Shown one piece after another: positions 45,991 to 56,925 of a DNA stretch of 64,000 nucleotides. This stretch comes from Ascarosepion bandense. Lineage: Eukaryota > Mollusca > Cephalopoda > Sepiida > Sepiidae. Position 1 is the first letter of the stretch. Each line of letters begins with the position of its first letter. The stretch is from contig JBBBDQ010001124.1 in assembly GCA_037127315.1 (NCBI GenBank), positions 805,001 to 869,000 on the forward strand, read 5' to 3'. The translations under genes and the position numbers were made by a program. The notes below the pieces were generated by a model, which saw nothing but the letters and a program-made list of their open reading frames with translations, did not search any database and was not told where the DNA came from.

Positions 45991-46300
45991 ATTGAGATAA
46001 ATGCAGAACAACATATTTTTTGAATTCATAGGCCACAATCAATGCACTTTAAATTGATGGCCATATTAATGCACATTGCTGTTCCTTCACATTTTGCAAC
46101 ACTGACAATTGCACAAAGTGCCAAAAAGTTTTCAAAGATATTAAATTAATGGAATGGCCACAAGCTTTTCCAGATTTTAATCCAATGTAAATTTTATGGT
46201 CTCTTAAAGATATATATGAGAATGGAAAACTCTGTTCAGACCACTGAGAAGTAATTTTAAAATTTCAACAGAAAAGTTTAAACTGATGAAGGTTAATATT
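45991..46300 (+). mobile_element. Tc1-like transposase relic, downstream half
   Basis: After degenerate sequence the plus frame reads TDNCTKCQKVFKDIKLMEWP followed by QAFPDFNPM, then LWSLKDIYENGKLCSD. In Tc1 transposases this is the second catalytic Asp (HDNAP/NCxxH) and the PDLNPIENLW segment. The Glu after PDFNP is replaced by a stop. It continues the protein cut off at 44525. Confidence 0.75.
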
Positions 46301-46319
46301 AACATATAAAATAAGAGAT

Positions 46320-46536
46320 TAAGTGCAATGGATAAAACATCGTCTGACACAAAAATGAAAATAACACTGGCATCTTATTTTAAAATATATATATATATAT
46401 ATATATGGTGCAATAGATAAATTGTCCTCTAAATGATGCTCGAATGAAAATAATACTAACATCTCATTTTAGCAGATATATTTGCCAAATTTATGCAAAA
46501 ATATTTTTAAATATTAAAGAGTAAATTTATTTAATA
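46320..46536. repeat. Two related segments and an (AT)n tract
   Basis: A segment at about 46328-46383 and another at 46409-46484 share GTGCAATGGATAA/GTGCAATAGATAA, AATGAAAATAA and (T/C)ATCT(T/C)ATTTTA. An AT run separates them at 46384-46406. Confidence 0.6.
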
Positions 46537-47517
46537 AAATCACCATTGGCTTCAACCATGGCCTTGAGACGACTTTGGAATCTCCTGCGATACTTCTAGA
46601 CAGTCTCCTTGTTTAAGTTGGTGAATGTTGCCATAATATTTGCATTCAGATCATCTTTGGTGTTATAAAATGTTTTGTTGGTCTCTTGCCTCACATGTAA
46701 TAATCAAGGGGCTTAAGTGGTTTAGGTGGCCAAATGTAAGGGGGTGATTTTCACTTGAAATCAAACTTGTCAAACTCTCTGTCTTTGGGTGGAGATAAAC
46801 ACAGATGAGGCCATGCCAAAGGACAGTCTCTCATTCAAAGAAAAACAAACCAGAACCTGACCCTGCTTTATGCAAGGTCTACGGGAAATTTTTACCCAAG
46901 CTTTTGGGCTTGGATTTCTCACATTAAATAATCAAACTTGTGCTACATCTGGCCACAGTGGGGAGGTTTCTGGTATATATCCAGTTGTAAAGGGTGATGT
47001 AATTGTAGATCTTGTCTGACAGCTATGACTTGGTTCTCATGCTTGTGTGGCATGGTGCAGTGTCCTGTTAACATAGGGTCTTCCATCAGTTCAGATCCCA
47101 GGGCAGCCCTATCTCCTCAAGGCACTTCATATAGACCTCTGAGTGGAGTCTGAGGTCTTCACCAATAAATCTGTGAGTTATTTTCTTATCAGAACGATCA
47201 GAGTGAGTTTTTTGAGGTACTGTATCTTCGTAATCACCATGAGACTCCTTTAACTCTTTCCAAATTCTCTGCACTGTCCTCAGATTAACACCAAAAATTC
47301 TTAAATGTTAACACTGGAGCTTCCAGTGTAAATGCCAAGCAGTGTAGCATGCCATTTCCAGAGTTTTAGCAAAATGATTTGTGTCTTAGTACTCTTTATC
47401 TTAGAGATGATGCTCAGCTGACCCTACTATAGTGTGCAGCCAACAAAACCAAAAGCAAACAATACACGCGCAAAATTAAAAATACAAAATGGCGACAATT
47501 TACTCATCGCACCCTGT
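46537..47517 (-). mobile_element. Mariner-like element, degenerate (copy 3)
   Basis: The 5' end on the minus strand, CAGGGTGCGATGAG, is next to TA at 47518. Coding parts include MQRIWKELKESHGDYEDTVP, HRFIGEDLRLHSEVYMK, CLEEIGLPW, a short DTAPCHTSMRTKS block (the second catalytic Asp region) and a decayed C-terminus near 46550-46620. At about 980 bp it lacks a part between the first and second catalytic blocks and carries stops. No right terminal repeat is recognisable. Confidence 0.75.
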
Positions 47518-48033
47518 AGATATAAACACAGCCACAACTGAATATCCTAACAAGCAGCTAAAAAAATCCATCAGGAGGACAATTTTATTCACTTCATTAT
47601 AGATCAATTTATCAAACTAATTAGTCATAAAATCCCACCCCAGCCACATGTGGTTATGACTTTTAAAAGCTCATAATTTTTCATGGAGAATGCTTTTCAC
47701 TTCAAGTTACTGAAAACAGAGCACATGTGAGAGTGAGAGAAAAGTCCCCCCCCCCCAAGAGAGAAAATGTTGATTGAGGAATTAATGTTTTTAATTCAGA
47801 GGTAAAATAAGTTTGGGCGGGGCCTTTTTGAAATTGGGGATTAAACATTTATGCTGTTCTGAACAAGTGGAACTTTTTCTGAATTCCCTTCAGTTTGTTA
47901 AAATAACTTTCAAAGAGGTTTGGTTGCAATAACTCAAGCCTACACCATTGATCTTACACACAAGGCACTATAGAGACAGTTGACATGCATAAGCACATAT
48001 GAACACATTCATAAGTCAGAGGGATATGTTAAA

Positions 48034-48035
<2 letters not shown>
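47518..48035. other. Unassigned sequence
   Basis: No gene recognised. A run of ten C at about 47748 and general AT-richness only. Confidence 0.5.

Positions 48036-48068
<33 letters not shown>
48036..48068. repeat. (CA)n(TA)n microsatellite
   Basis: A CA run passing into a TA run. Confidence 0.95.
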
Positions 48069-48069
<1 letters not shown>

Positions 48070-48156
48070 TATAAATTATATTTTAGAACATGTACATAAC
48101 TTCCCTATATATAATCACTATGAAGTTATGTACATGTTCTAAAATATAATTTATAA
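48069..48156. repeat. Perfect 35-bp inverted repeat
   Basis: TTATAAATTATATTTTAG..AACTTC at 48069-48103 is exactly inverted at 48122-48156, with an 18-bp loop. It may be a small foldback or a replication-slippage product. Confidence 0.9.
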
Positions 48157-48256
48157 TAACTATTCACAGCTCTATATAGAAAATTATATATCGAGCACTG
48201 TTTTAAATTAATGTTTTGGACGTGGAAAGAATTCTTCGTTCTGTATTCACTCGGAG

Positions 48257-48281
48257 ATATATATATATATATATATATATA
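48257..48281. repeat. (AT)n microsatellite
   Basis: A continuous AT run. A short piece of the CR1/Jockey-like LINE 3' tail (CCTTGCTTGGAGTGAAAT) follows at about 48318-48352. Confidence 0.9.
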
Positions 48282-48359
48282 CTGTATCCAGTTTTTTCTG
48301 ACTGTAACTTCTTGCATACTAGTGGCACTTCTGCCTTGCTTGGAGTGAAATGAGATATA

Positions 48360-48735
48360 TATATATATAAAATTAGTTAATCAGTTTTTGGTCAAAATTA
48401 GTAATGCTAAGCTTGGTCGGTACGTAGATGACAGAAATGACATGAGGAAAAGAATTTATTCCGTCATGTTTCAATTCCTTGAGAAACTTATCAAGACAAG
48501 GCAATCAAATAAAATCTACTAACATAAAAAGTTTTTTCTTGTCACTTCTTTCATTAATATTTTATTTTGTGATGTATTTTATTTATATCTAAATTGTTAA
48601 TTAATAGATATATATCAAATGAAACTAAATTGGATCATGGTCTGAAGTGAGAGACATATTTGTCTGCTGAAATAAATTATAGTTTATAACCACTTTAGAT
48701 AATGTGTTGCATTTTCCTTTATATATATATATAAA
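48360..48735. other. Unassigned AT-rich sequence
   Basis: GCTAAGCTTGGTCGGTACGT at about 48409-48428 faintly recalls part of 5S rRNA, but no neighbouring 5S sequence is visible. Confidence 0.4.
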
Positions 48736-49516
48736 CTAGCAGTATAGCCTGGAATTGTCCGGGTGTAATGAAAGCTTTAAATCTAATCCATTGTCCTGGA
48801 GCTCGGACTCTTTGGATGGTGGCACGAAAGACTAAAAAGCAATAGTTGTTTCCAGTTAAAGCGAAACCGTAGACTGAAAGAAAAATGAATGGACGTAAGT
48901 CAAATTTTGATTTCCTGGTATCGATATCAAATAAGTTTTTTTCGTCGTAATCAGAATTTTGAAAGCTAAATAAGTCCTCTGAGTAAATGGTATCATGGCT
49001 GAGATGAAGAACTACAATTATACCTACTTAGAGCCAAACCCAAAGCAAAAACTAAAATAAAAGGGCTGAAAAAAATACAGACATACAGGCATATAAACAG
49101 ACACACATACAAACATCTTGCCTTTTATATATATAGGGTTATAGAAAATCGGGTTATAGAAGGAGTGGTCCCATTTTAATCAAATTTGATACACTCATAG
49201 ACAAAGACATAAGAAACGATATTCAGAAGTTTCAAGGTAGCACTTCTTACAATATATATATTATAGATTTTTTGCACTATTGTAAGAACTGCAACTTTGA
49301 AACTTCTGAATATCGTTTCTTATGTCTTTGTCTATGAGTGTATCAAATTTGATTAAAATTGGACCACTCCTTCTACAACCCGATGTTTTCGATTTTCAAT
49401 ATTTATCGGGAGTACCTCGACACAAAACTTAGCTAAAAACATTTGCAGATTCTTAGAGAACAACTGTAAATTTTCAAGAAAATCGGTTCAGCCATTTCGG
49501 AGCTTATAGGTAACGG

Positions 49517-49559
<43 letters not shown>

Positions 49560-49584
49560 GTTCCATTTATAAATAAGTTTAGAT
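48736..49584 (-). mobile_element. Family A dispersed element (copy 3), with a central palindrome
   Basis: It has the family boundaries CTAGCAGTATAGCC and AAATAAGTTTAGAT. The middle holds two inverted arms, 49151-49254 and 49278-49381, each containing AAATTTGATACACTCATAG (or inverse) and CAAAGACATAAGAAAC. Other copies have only one arm. A (CA)n tract is at 49518-49557. Confidence 0.85.
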
Positions 49585-49765
49585 CTCCAACAGTTTTTCC
49601 TCTTGCACTTTCCACCCATCCTCGGTATCCTTACTTGTCTAACACCCTCCTTCCGACATTTCCTATAACTAACCACTCTTTCTCATCACTTTTCCCCATG
49701 TAACCCCCTACACAATAGTGGCAGTGGAATGCCTTACCTGGGATGAAATGATTAAAAAAAAAATA
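49585..49765 (+). mobile_element. CR1/Jockey-like LINE 3' untranslated end
   Basis: C/T-rich 3' end with CCCCATGTAACCCCCTACAC and GGGATGAAATGATTAAAAA, as in the tails at 15.3 and 21.75 kb. No coding part is included. Confidence 0.85.
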
Positions 49766-50579
49766 ATTCTATCTAATATATAGGTTGTAATATTCTTAGA
49801 ACCTAAAATGATTACTTGATTATTTATTTTAGTGCATCATTTTACTTACAATATATTGTCATGCGATGCAGACGAGTTTGGTAAAAGTCTAACAAAAGGT
49901 TCTTTCTTAAGAGTTTTTTTTAATTTTGTTTTATTTCTGGGATTATTTTCCTGATTTCTGATAGATATGTAAATCTTTTAAAAGCCATTAGCAAAGAACT
50001 TTTTGTTTTGTGCAATATCAGTTTCATCTTTTTTCACATCATGTCTTCTCATGTCGGGTCAGATTTTTCAGGCATTGTGACTTTGTGTGTCAGTTCATGA
50101 TTTTTTTTGTTTTTTAGCTATGAAATATGTTGAGTGCTGTATATAATCAAGTATTGTGCAAGTTTTTGATGCAAAAAACAGGGTCACACTATACACATAA
50201 TTTTTTTAATACAAGTTAAAAGCATGTATTTTTGGTAACTGGATGCATTATACACAGGGAAATTTTTTTAGAAGGGGTTAAAATTTGTAAATATTTAGTG
50301 ACTGTAACCAAACTGACATATCTACATTCTTAAGTTTCTGTTGGCTAACCTTAACAGTGCCACTAAGGATCTTTACCCTGTCTCCCATAGCCTAAATTCT
50401 TTCTTTCTGGTATTGCTTGAACAGTGGTTTTTCTTGTCGTTTTGCGTTAGCTTTGTACAAAAGACTATTTATTTGTTATAAAATATTTCCAGAATAATGC
50501 TCAGTAATGCAATACTTGACTACGGTAGCCCCAATCATAAGCTTGGGTTACATTATCAGTCAATTATTTGCTATATGTG
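49766..50579. other. Unassigned AT-rich sequence
   Basis: No gene or known repeat was recognised. Confidence 0.5.
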
Positions 50580-50748
50580 ATGCATGCGTGGGCGATCATG
50601 TCTCAAAAGAGACATGACAGACTGGGCAGAAGATTATCCTGCAGTAGGTTGCTATTACTCTCTGTGGTAGACTGGTTGCCAGCTAAGGCTATAGAACCCA
50701 GTCTGCCCTGCTATTTAACTCATAACTGGAGGGAAGAGACAGATTACA
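50580..50748 (-). mobile_element. SINE-A, 3' half
   Basis: Minus orientation. The stem GGGCGATCATGTCTC..GAGACATGA is kept; the similarity ends near GGGAAGAGACAGATTA. The head is missing. Confidence 0.85.
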
Positions 50749-50894
50749 TGAGCTATATAAAAAAATCATGTTTTTCCCAAAACGATTCAGGGGTCATACT
50801 AAGCATGAAGTTGGCTTATACACTAGTATATGAAATATGTTTGATTCTAAATTTGATTCATGAAATTGATTTATTGACTATTTAATTATTTTAT
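50749..50894. other. Short unassigned spacer
   Basis: AT-rich sequence between oppositely oriented SINE-A copies. Confidence 0.5.
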
Positions 50895-51194
50895 GGATGT
50901 GCATTGTGGAGCAATAGATATCGCCTTGGAACAACAAATTGGTAGAGCCGAGTTTGAATTCCAATTGAATTCCTTGCATTCATTTACGCACAAATACCCT
51001 TGGGAAAAGTATCAATCTGTCTCTTCCCTCCAGTTATGGATTAAATAATAGGACAGATTGCCTTGGCTGGCAATCAGTCTACTGCAGAAAGCCACGGCAA
51101 CCTACTGCAGGATAATTTTCTGCCCAGTCAGTCATGTCTCTTTTGAGACATGATTGCCCAAAGCATGTGTCACATATGGGACTTAACTGACTGA
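50895..51194 (+). mobile_element. SINE-A, near full length
   Basis: It starts GGATGTGCATTGTGGAGCAA and ends CACTTAACTGACTGAT in line with the other full copies. A small deletion lies before CCTTGGCTGGCAATC. Confidence 0.9.
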
Positions 51195-51213
51195 TTTAAT
51201 TTTACAACAATTT

Positions 51214-51218
<5 letters not shown>

Positions 51219-51252
<34 letters not shown>
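51219..51252. repeat. (AT)n microsatellite
   Basis: A continuous AT run. Confidence 0.95.
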
Positions 51253-51256
<4 letters not shown>

Positions 51257-52029
51257 TTGTTACACATCCAGACCTGCTCAAATTCATAATCTTTTGTTTG
51301 AGTACTTTTGATGAACACTAATCATGATCACTACAGTAGAGTAATTTAAAAAATTTTTCAATTTAAAAATTTTCTCCAGGTATTTTTTTTAGGAGTTTTA
51401 TAATTTAAAGTTCAATGTATGTTTATCAAATGCAAGTGATGTCATCTTTGGTTGGCATGTAGCCATATACAGTAAGGGATAAACATCACATTTGTTGTAA
51501 TTTCCTCATCTTTGTTGTTACTACCGCAACATTTTAGCTATCATGTCCTCTAGCTTTTTTCAAGATGAGCTGACTCATTTTATAGTTCACCAATAGAAGG
51601 GTTAACCAATCAGAAGGCTCAAAATATTCAATGCAATGTGTATAAAAGGTAACCATATTTTCCCCGAGTATTGGTGATATAATTCGGTTCAGTAGAGGGT
51701 CTGATTCATGAGTGTTAATCTTTGACGTTGTTTCATCGAACAGATTATGTACTGCACTGTATTCTATATTCATAAACTATGGTGGACATGGTCAATAAGG
51801 ACAATGGTTGGAATCTTGTAAATATTTGCAATACTTCATCTCAGAAATATAAACAAATAAAAATTCTTTGCATTTTACTTTTGATCAGTTTATTCAATCC
51901 CCAAAAAATTAAATTCCTAAATAAACATTTTCTAAGTGTTAATGCCATAATTTTTCCAGGGGCTATAAATGCACATTACATCATTAGGCTACAGACTTAT
52001 CATGATACCTATATATATATATATAGATA
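51253..52029. other. Unassigned sequence
   Basis: A 79-codon reverse frame at 51534-51773 (containing ENMVTFYTHCIEYFE) is not matched to a family I know. A piece at about 51826-51855 resembles the 97-bp repeat at 9.1 kb. Confidence 0.4.
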
Positions 52030-52272
52030 GGTATTACGCATCGCTCATTCAGTAATGAATTAAAGCACTCTGGCTATTGGGCATGTATAATGATAATATA
52101 CACGCTAAAAAGTTTGCCTTCTTCTACTGAACGCCCATAACCCAGAGGTAGAATCACCGACTGACGCCAATTCGGTCGGGTTTCAATCCTGAGTAATAAG
52201 CAATCGGATGTCTGACTGTACTGATGGGATGTGATACAGTGAAACAGATCTGTCTGCGGATGACTATATATA
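52030..52272 (+). mobile_element. SINE-B (copy 3)
   Basis: It starts near CATTCAGTAATGAATTAAAG. The tRNA-like part includes AACCCAGAGGTAGAATCACC and the B-box-like GGTTTCAATCC. The tail is CTGCGGATGACTATATATA. No 5S sequence follows this copy. Confidence 0.75.
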
Positions 52273-52620
52273 TATAATGATGAACTCTTGTTTATTTCAC
52301 TGGGGGGGGACCTGCAAACTGAGCAGAGGATTTGTTTTCAGTGGTGAAAGACAAGCTAAATATTTTGGGGGAAATGATAGCAGAAAAATTGTGCAACACA
52401 ATTTCATTGAACAGCACTCTACAGATTTGAACAAGTGACAAGGGAGTCAGAATGTCCCCAAACATTCCTCCTTGGGCCAGTTTGACCTGCATCTCACATC
52501 TGAGTTAAACTGAGGTCAAGGGCAGCAAAATTAAGTGCAATGTTTCCAGTGTCAGCACCGGTATTTGTGATAGTTTTTCATCTCTAGTTGTGGGTTGATT
52601 GAAGCGCACATCGTCTTTTC
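52273..52620. other. Unassigned sequence
   Basis: No gene recognised. Confidence 0.5.
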
Positions 52621-52836
52621 AGTTTATACCCTTGGGAAAGGTATTAATCCGTCCCTTCCTTCCAGTTATGGGTTAAATAACAGGACAGATTGGGTTCTAT
52701 AGCCTTGGTCGGCAACCAGTCTACCACAGAAAGCAATGGCAACCTACTGCGGGATAATCTTCTGCCCAGTCAGTCATGTCTCTTTCGAGACATGATCACC
52801 CAAGTGTGTATCACATATGGCACTTAACTGACTGAC
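52621..52836 (+). mobile_element. SINE-A, 5'-truncated
   Basis: It begins at the internal TATACCCTTGGGAAAGG and runs to CACTTAACTGACTGAC. The tRNA-like head is absent. Confidence 0.9.
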
Positions 52837-52854
52837 CTAAAGAAACAGAAACTG

Positions 52855-52874
52855 TCTCTCTCTCTCTCATACAA

Positions 52875-52905
<31 letters not shown>

Positions 52906-52906
52906 C
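52855..52906. repeat. (TC)n(AT)n microsatellite
   Basis: A TC run, a short spacer and an AT run. Confidence 0.9.
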
Positions 52907-52908
52907 AT

Positions 52909-53577
52909 TGTTACGTATTAAGTGTAACAAAAAAAATGATTTTCAAAACTCAGTTAAAAATTGTGTACAAATATTTAATTTACGATAAACACAAAATGAT
53001 ATATATACAAAATTTACAGTTGTTTGCATTCAAAACAGAAAACAGAGTTTACTACTGGCAGAGTGACAGGTAAGTGTTAGGGAAGGAAGGTGTCAAATAT
53101 TTTTACCCAGTTAAGATAGCAAAGAAGTAAGAAGTTTAAGTGCTAAACTTTTAGGAAATCCTCAAATGTGTATATACAGAATAATTATTAGTTTGGTCAA
53201 TGAAATAGTCAAAAATATCTAATATCTATTTACCCTTTTAGTTGCATGAGGTTCTCTTTCAGGTTTTAGTTGGCTGGCAACTTTTCTTAAAGTTTCTTCC
53301 GGCTGGATGCACAGCTCCAAGAATTGAGCTGGAGTTGATAATTTCAGCAAATCCTGTTAACAATTGACTACTCTCTTTCCAAAATCTATTTTATAGGGGG
53401 CTAACACCTAATTTGCATATTTCTAGAACATTTTGAATTCTGTCGAATCTACCGAAATTTTCTCACACATTCTAGCATATTCCAAACATTCCATTTCTAA
53501 TTTCCTTATTTTTACGACTACTTCATGAATTAACTTTTTTGTAATAAAAGTAGGACTCAATAGAACCCCTTACTACA
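52909..53577 (-). mobile_element. Possible solo LTR
   Basis: On the minus strand the segment begins TGTAGTAAGGGG and ends TACGTAACA, giving TG..CA ends. A TATA-like CCCCTATAAAATAG lies about 190 bp in. The length, 669 bp, fits an LTR. No 5-bp target-site duplication is apparent, and no second LTR copy exists in the window, so the call rests only on structure. Confidence 0.4.
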
Positions 53578-53629
53578 ACTTTTTAGACATTATTATTGTT
53601 ATTTTTATCTATAAATGCATGCTCATAAC

Positions 53630-53652
53630 AATATATATATATATATATATAT
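53630..53652. repeat. (AT)n microsatellite
   Basis: A continuous AT run. Confidence 0.9.
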
Positions 53653-53721
53653 GCTCTAATTACAACTAAGCTCTCTAGAAAGGAAAAATTAAAAAGAAAA
53701 GTTACCACTTCCACAATTTAT

Positions 53722-54020
53722 GCATTACTCTTCAGTAATGAATTATTTCGGTGATTAGCATGTTGTACATAAGTGGGGTATACACATGTTAATCACCAAA
53801 ATGTATATAAGCCTGTGTATACCCCACTTATATACATCATGCTAAAATTTCCCTTCTCTGATTCCATGTGCCTTAGGAGTGAGCAATTTAGATCACCTTT
53901 CCATGGGTCCAAAATAAATAATAAGGCTCCAGCTAGAGATAGTGCAATGGTTATGTGGGCCCCAGCCCCTGAATCTATGATGCAATCCCGTCTTTCTACT
54001 ATATCTCAAGTTTCATAAGA
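53722..54020. repeat. Overlapping short inverted repeats, possible SINE-B relative
   Basis: GGTGATTAGCATGT pairs with ACATGTTAATCACC, and GTGGGGTATACAC pairs with GTGTATACCCCAC. The start CTTCAGTAATGAATTA resembles the SINE-B head, and GATGCAATCCCG near the end is weakly B-box-like. The rest does not align with SINE-B. Confidence 0.45.
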
Positions 54021-54077
54021 TAGCATTCGTATAAAACTCAAATTTTATTATAGCCTAATGATGTACAAGTGAAGTAG

Positions 54078-54358
54078 ATGTGTGTTGTGGTGAAGTGGAT
54101 ATCAACTCGGGGAGCTGAGTTCGAATTCCAGTTGAATTCCTTGCATTTATTTATGCGCAAATACCCTTTAGAAAGGTATTAATCCATCTCTTCTCTTCAG
54201 TTACGGGTTAAATAATAGGAAAGATTGGGTTCTATAGCCTTGGCTAGCAACCAGTCTACTGCAGAAAGCAATGGCAACCTACTGTAGGATAATCTGCCTA
54301 GACAGTCATGTCTTTTTTGAGACATGATTGCCCAAGCATGCATCACTTAACTGACTGA
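54078..54358 (+). mobile_element. SINE-A, near full length with small deletions
   Basis: It starts ATGTGTGTTGTGGTGAAGTG and ends CACTTAACTGACTGAT. The B-box region GAGTTCGAATTCC is one of the best conserved in the window. About 20 bp is missing in the head and a few bases before the end. Confidence 0.9.
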
Positions 54359-55060
54359 TGTACAACAATGTATTGTATTCAATACAAGTAAACAATTTAA
54401 CTAGAAAAATTGATATAATGTATCTCAATACAAAATAGAAACGGCTATAATAGTTTCTTCCATCTTAATTAAATCAACAATGTTCTGTTCTGTTCAATTT
54501 TTAACATCAACTTTTCTTCTGAAAAATTTATATAATTTAACACATTCAGCATTATGGATAGAACTATAGGTAGAAAAAAAACAAACAAATATTGATAAGA
54601 TAGCAAGGGTTAGAGAGCACTGCCTGAAGCTTCTCTCCCAGTTGGAGGGTTTGGGGGTAGCACATGCCAGTCTTGCCTTTAGCAATACTTGAATTCTTAG
54701 CATGACAGTCATCAAATTCATAAGGGTAGAAAGGCAGATCCAACTAGATATCTAACACTCTATCTTTTTTTTTTTTAATGATGCTAGCATTATATATGAT
54801 ATAAAGTTGTATTCGCAGTATATATTAAATAAATTTCTTAAATTAAAAATTGTCAGTTATTCATTTTTCAATAGGATTTTTTTCATCTTAATTTCACTAG
54901 CTTTATGCCAGGATTGCTAGATTGTTTTGCTGTTTACTAATAATCATATGACAGCCTCTGGAAAGATTTGAACACACATAGTCGTTGCTTAGGAAACCAG
55001 TTTGTTCAAAGTAGCTTCCATATCAGTTAGGTCATTTAAAATGAACTGATATTTTTTACC
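54359..55060. other. Unassigned AT-rich sequence
   Basis: A 75-codon reverse frame at 54494-54721 has no recognised family. Nothing else was seen. Confidence 0.45.
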
Positions 55061-55563
55061 TGAACTTATTTATAAATGGAACTTTGTGTGTGTGTGTTTG
55101 TTACCTATAGACTCCGAAACGGCTGAACTGATTTTCTTGAAAGTTTACACAGTTGTACTATAAGCGTCCGCAAGTGTTCTTAGCTAGGTTGTGTTGAGGT
55201 ACCCCCGATAAATATAGAAAATCGATAATCGAAAAAATCGTGTTATAGAAGTAGTGGTTCGATTTTAATCAAATTTGATACACTCATAGACAAAGACATA
55301 AGAAACAATATTCAGAAGTTTCAAGGTTGCAGTTCTTACAATAGTGCAGAAAATCGATGTATATATTATATATATATAAAAGGCAAGATGTTTGTGTGTG
55401 TGTTTGTTTATCTGTCTGTATGTCCTTTATACAAATCCACAATTTTTATCCGATTGTCACCAAACTTCACACAAATATTCTTTAGGCTGAGTCTGAGCTC
55501 CAGAAACATGGATTAGTTTTAAAGCTTTCATTACACCCAAGCAACACTGGGCTATACTGCTAG
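55061..55563 (+). mobile_element. Family A dispersed element (copy 4)
   Basis: It starts TGAACTTATTTATAAATGG and ends GGGCTATACTGCTAGT. The arrangement is that of copy 1 (15.8 kb). It includes a short GT tract at about 55390. Confidence 0.8.
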
Positions 55564-55565
55564 TG

Positions 55566-55780
55566 CTTCAGGATTTAGATTATCATGGCTTTCCACAGAT
55601 TGCTTTTCTTTATTATCTTTGAATTGCCATGTCTTATCAGAGTGTAGGAGATCAGGGTTCTCCATAGATTCCTTGTCTTTTATTCTGTGATTTGCCATGT
55701 CTCATTAAGATATAGACAATTATGACTCTCCATAAATTCTCTTTATTTATTATCTGTGAATTCCAATGACTAGTTAGGAA
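55566..55780 (-). repeat. Degenerate tandem copies of the RTE LINE 3' tail
   Basis: Three imperfect copies of a roughly 70-bp segment contain GCCATGTC(T/C), a (T/A)AGG/GACAAT part and CTCCA(T/C)A(G/A)ATT. The motif resembles the RTE tail at 44.54-44.58 kb (GCCATGTCCTTACAGGACGT, then GGCTCTCCACATTT). Confidence 0.55.
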
Positions 55781-55929
55781 AGATAGGGGAGTGATTTCTC
55801 CATTGCCTTTAGATTTAAAGTAATCTTATTATGGTTGTTTCTCAATGCTAAAAGTCAATCTATTCTTTTATTTAACCCATATTTAGAGGAGATTAGATTA
55901 ATGCTTATCTGAAAGGCACAGTCAAGTAA

Positions 55930-56110
55930 TGTATTGCAATTTAGATTGAGAAATTGGAGAGCTGAGTTTGAATTCCAGTCAAGTTTGTTACATTATATGC
56001 AAATACTCTTGGAAAAGGCATGAATCCATCCCTTCTCCCTCCAGCTATGGATAAATAGTCAGACAGACTGTGTTTTATAGCTTTGTGTGGCAATGAGTCT
56101 AAGAGAAAGA
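55930..56110 (+). mobile_element. SINE-A fragment, diverged
   Basis: It has GAGTTTGAATTCCAGTC, the B-box region, CTTGGAAAAGGCATGAATCC and CCTCCAGCTATGG, in SINE-A order. The head and 3' stem are not recognisable. Confidence 0.75.
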
Positions 56111-56662
56111 TAACTCTTAAAAACCTGAGAAGTGAAGTGATTGACAACTAAACAGACTTTGGTCTGGTAAGGAGGGCAAGGGCAACCCCAGTAGCATCAA
56201 AAACAGTTGTTAAAGAGTGTATGAATTCTCTGAAGTCAACAGCTATCCATCCCAACAAATAAATAGGCTTACTAATCTGCAATTGGCAAAACATTGTGGA
56301 TATAGCTACAACCCAGAAGACATGGTCAATCACGCAAGGGTTTGTTATGATCTTCTCAAAACCAGATCTTCTTCTGATTCATGTTACACAAGTTCTTACC
56401 ACTGGCCAAATGTGAACACTCCAAAACCCAAAGCAGAACTAAAAACTTTGTAAACTGTGCATAAGTTCCACACATAGCTTATGTTTTACTAACATACTAA
56501 CAGAAAAATACTATCTAGAAATTTCACCAATAGCAACCACTCCCGCTTAAAGAAACAAAGAAAAATTGAAGCTGATCTGAGCCTAAGAAAAAGATATAAA
56601 AACCTGTCAAGGGGATTTCTTCAGTAGTTGGCCAGCAAACCAGCCATGATTCACAATGCTCA
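56111..56662. other. Unassigned sequence
   Basis: Short frames on both strands (61-78 codons) have no recognised domains. Confidence 0.4.
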
Positions 56663-56925
56663 TTGGCACCCATTAAAGACATTAAATGCGCATTGGCACC
56701 CATTAAAGTCATTAAATGCTCATTGACACCCATTAAAGACATTAAATGCTCATTGACACCCATTAAAGACATTAAATGCTCATTGACACCCATTAAAGAC
56801 ATTAAATGCTCATTGACACCCATTAAAGACATTAAATGCTCATTGACACCCATTAAAGACATTAAATGCTCATTGACACCCATTAAAGACATTAAATGCT
56901 CATTGACACCCATTAAAGACTGTTG
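56663..56925. repeat. 30-bp tandem repeat, about nine copies
   Basis: The unit contains CATTGACACCCATTAAAGAC plus ATTAAATGCT. The first two copies differ slightly (GGCACCC). Because 30 is a multiple of 3, both strands show open frames of repeated decapeptides, which I do not regard as coding. Confidence 0.97.

Noticed and set aside
48405..48432. Second 5S-like fragment (GCTAAGCTTGGTCGGTACGT)
   Set aside because: Only about 25 bases resemble 5S, and neither the upstream nor downstream 5S parts are present.
51534..51773. 79-codon reverse frame as a gene
   Set aside because: No domain recognised and no splice or promoter context visible. It may be part of an old element, but I cannot support that.
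56663..56925. Repeat protein with decapeptide units
   Set aside because: The 30-bp unit is open on both strands, the frame starts and ends at the repeat edges, and no flanking coding sequence exists.
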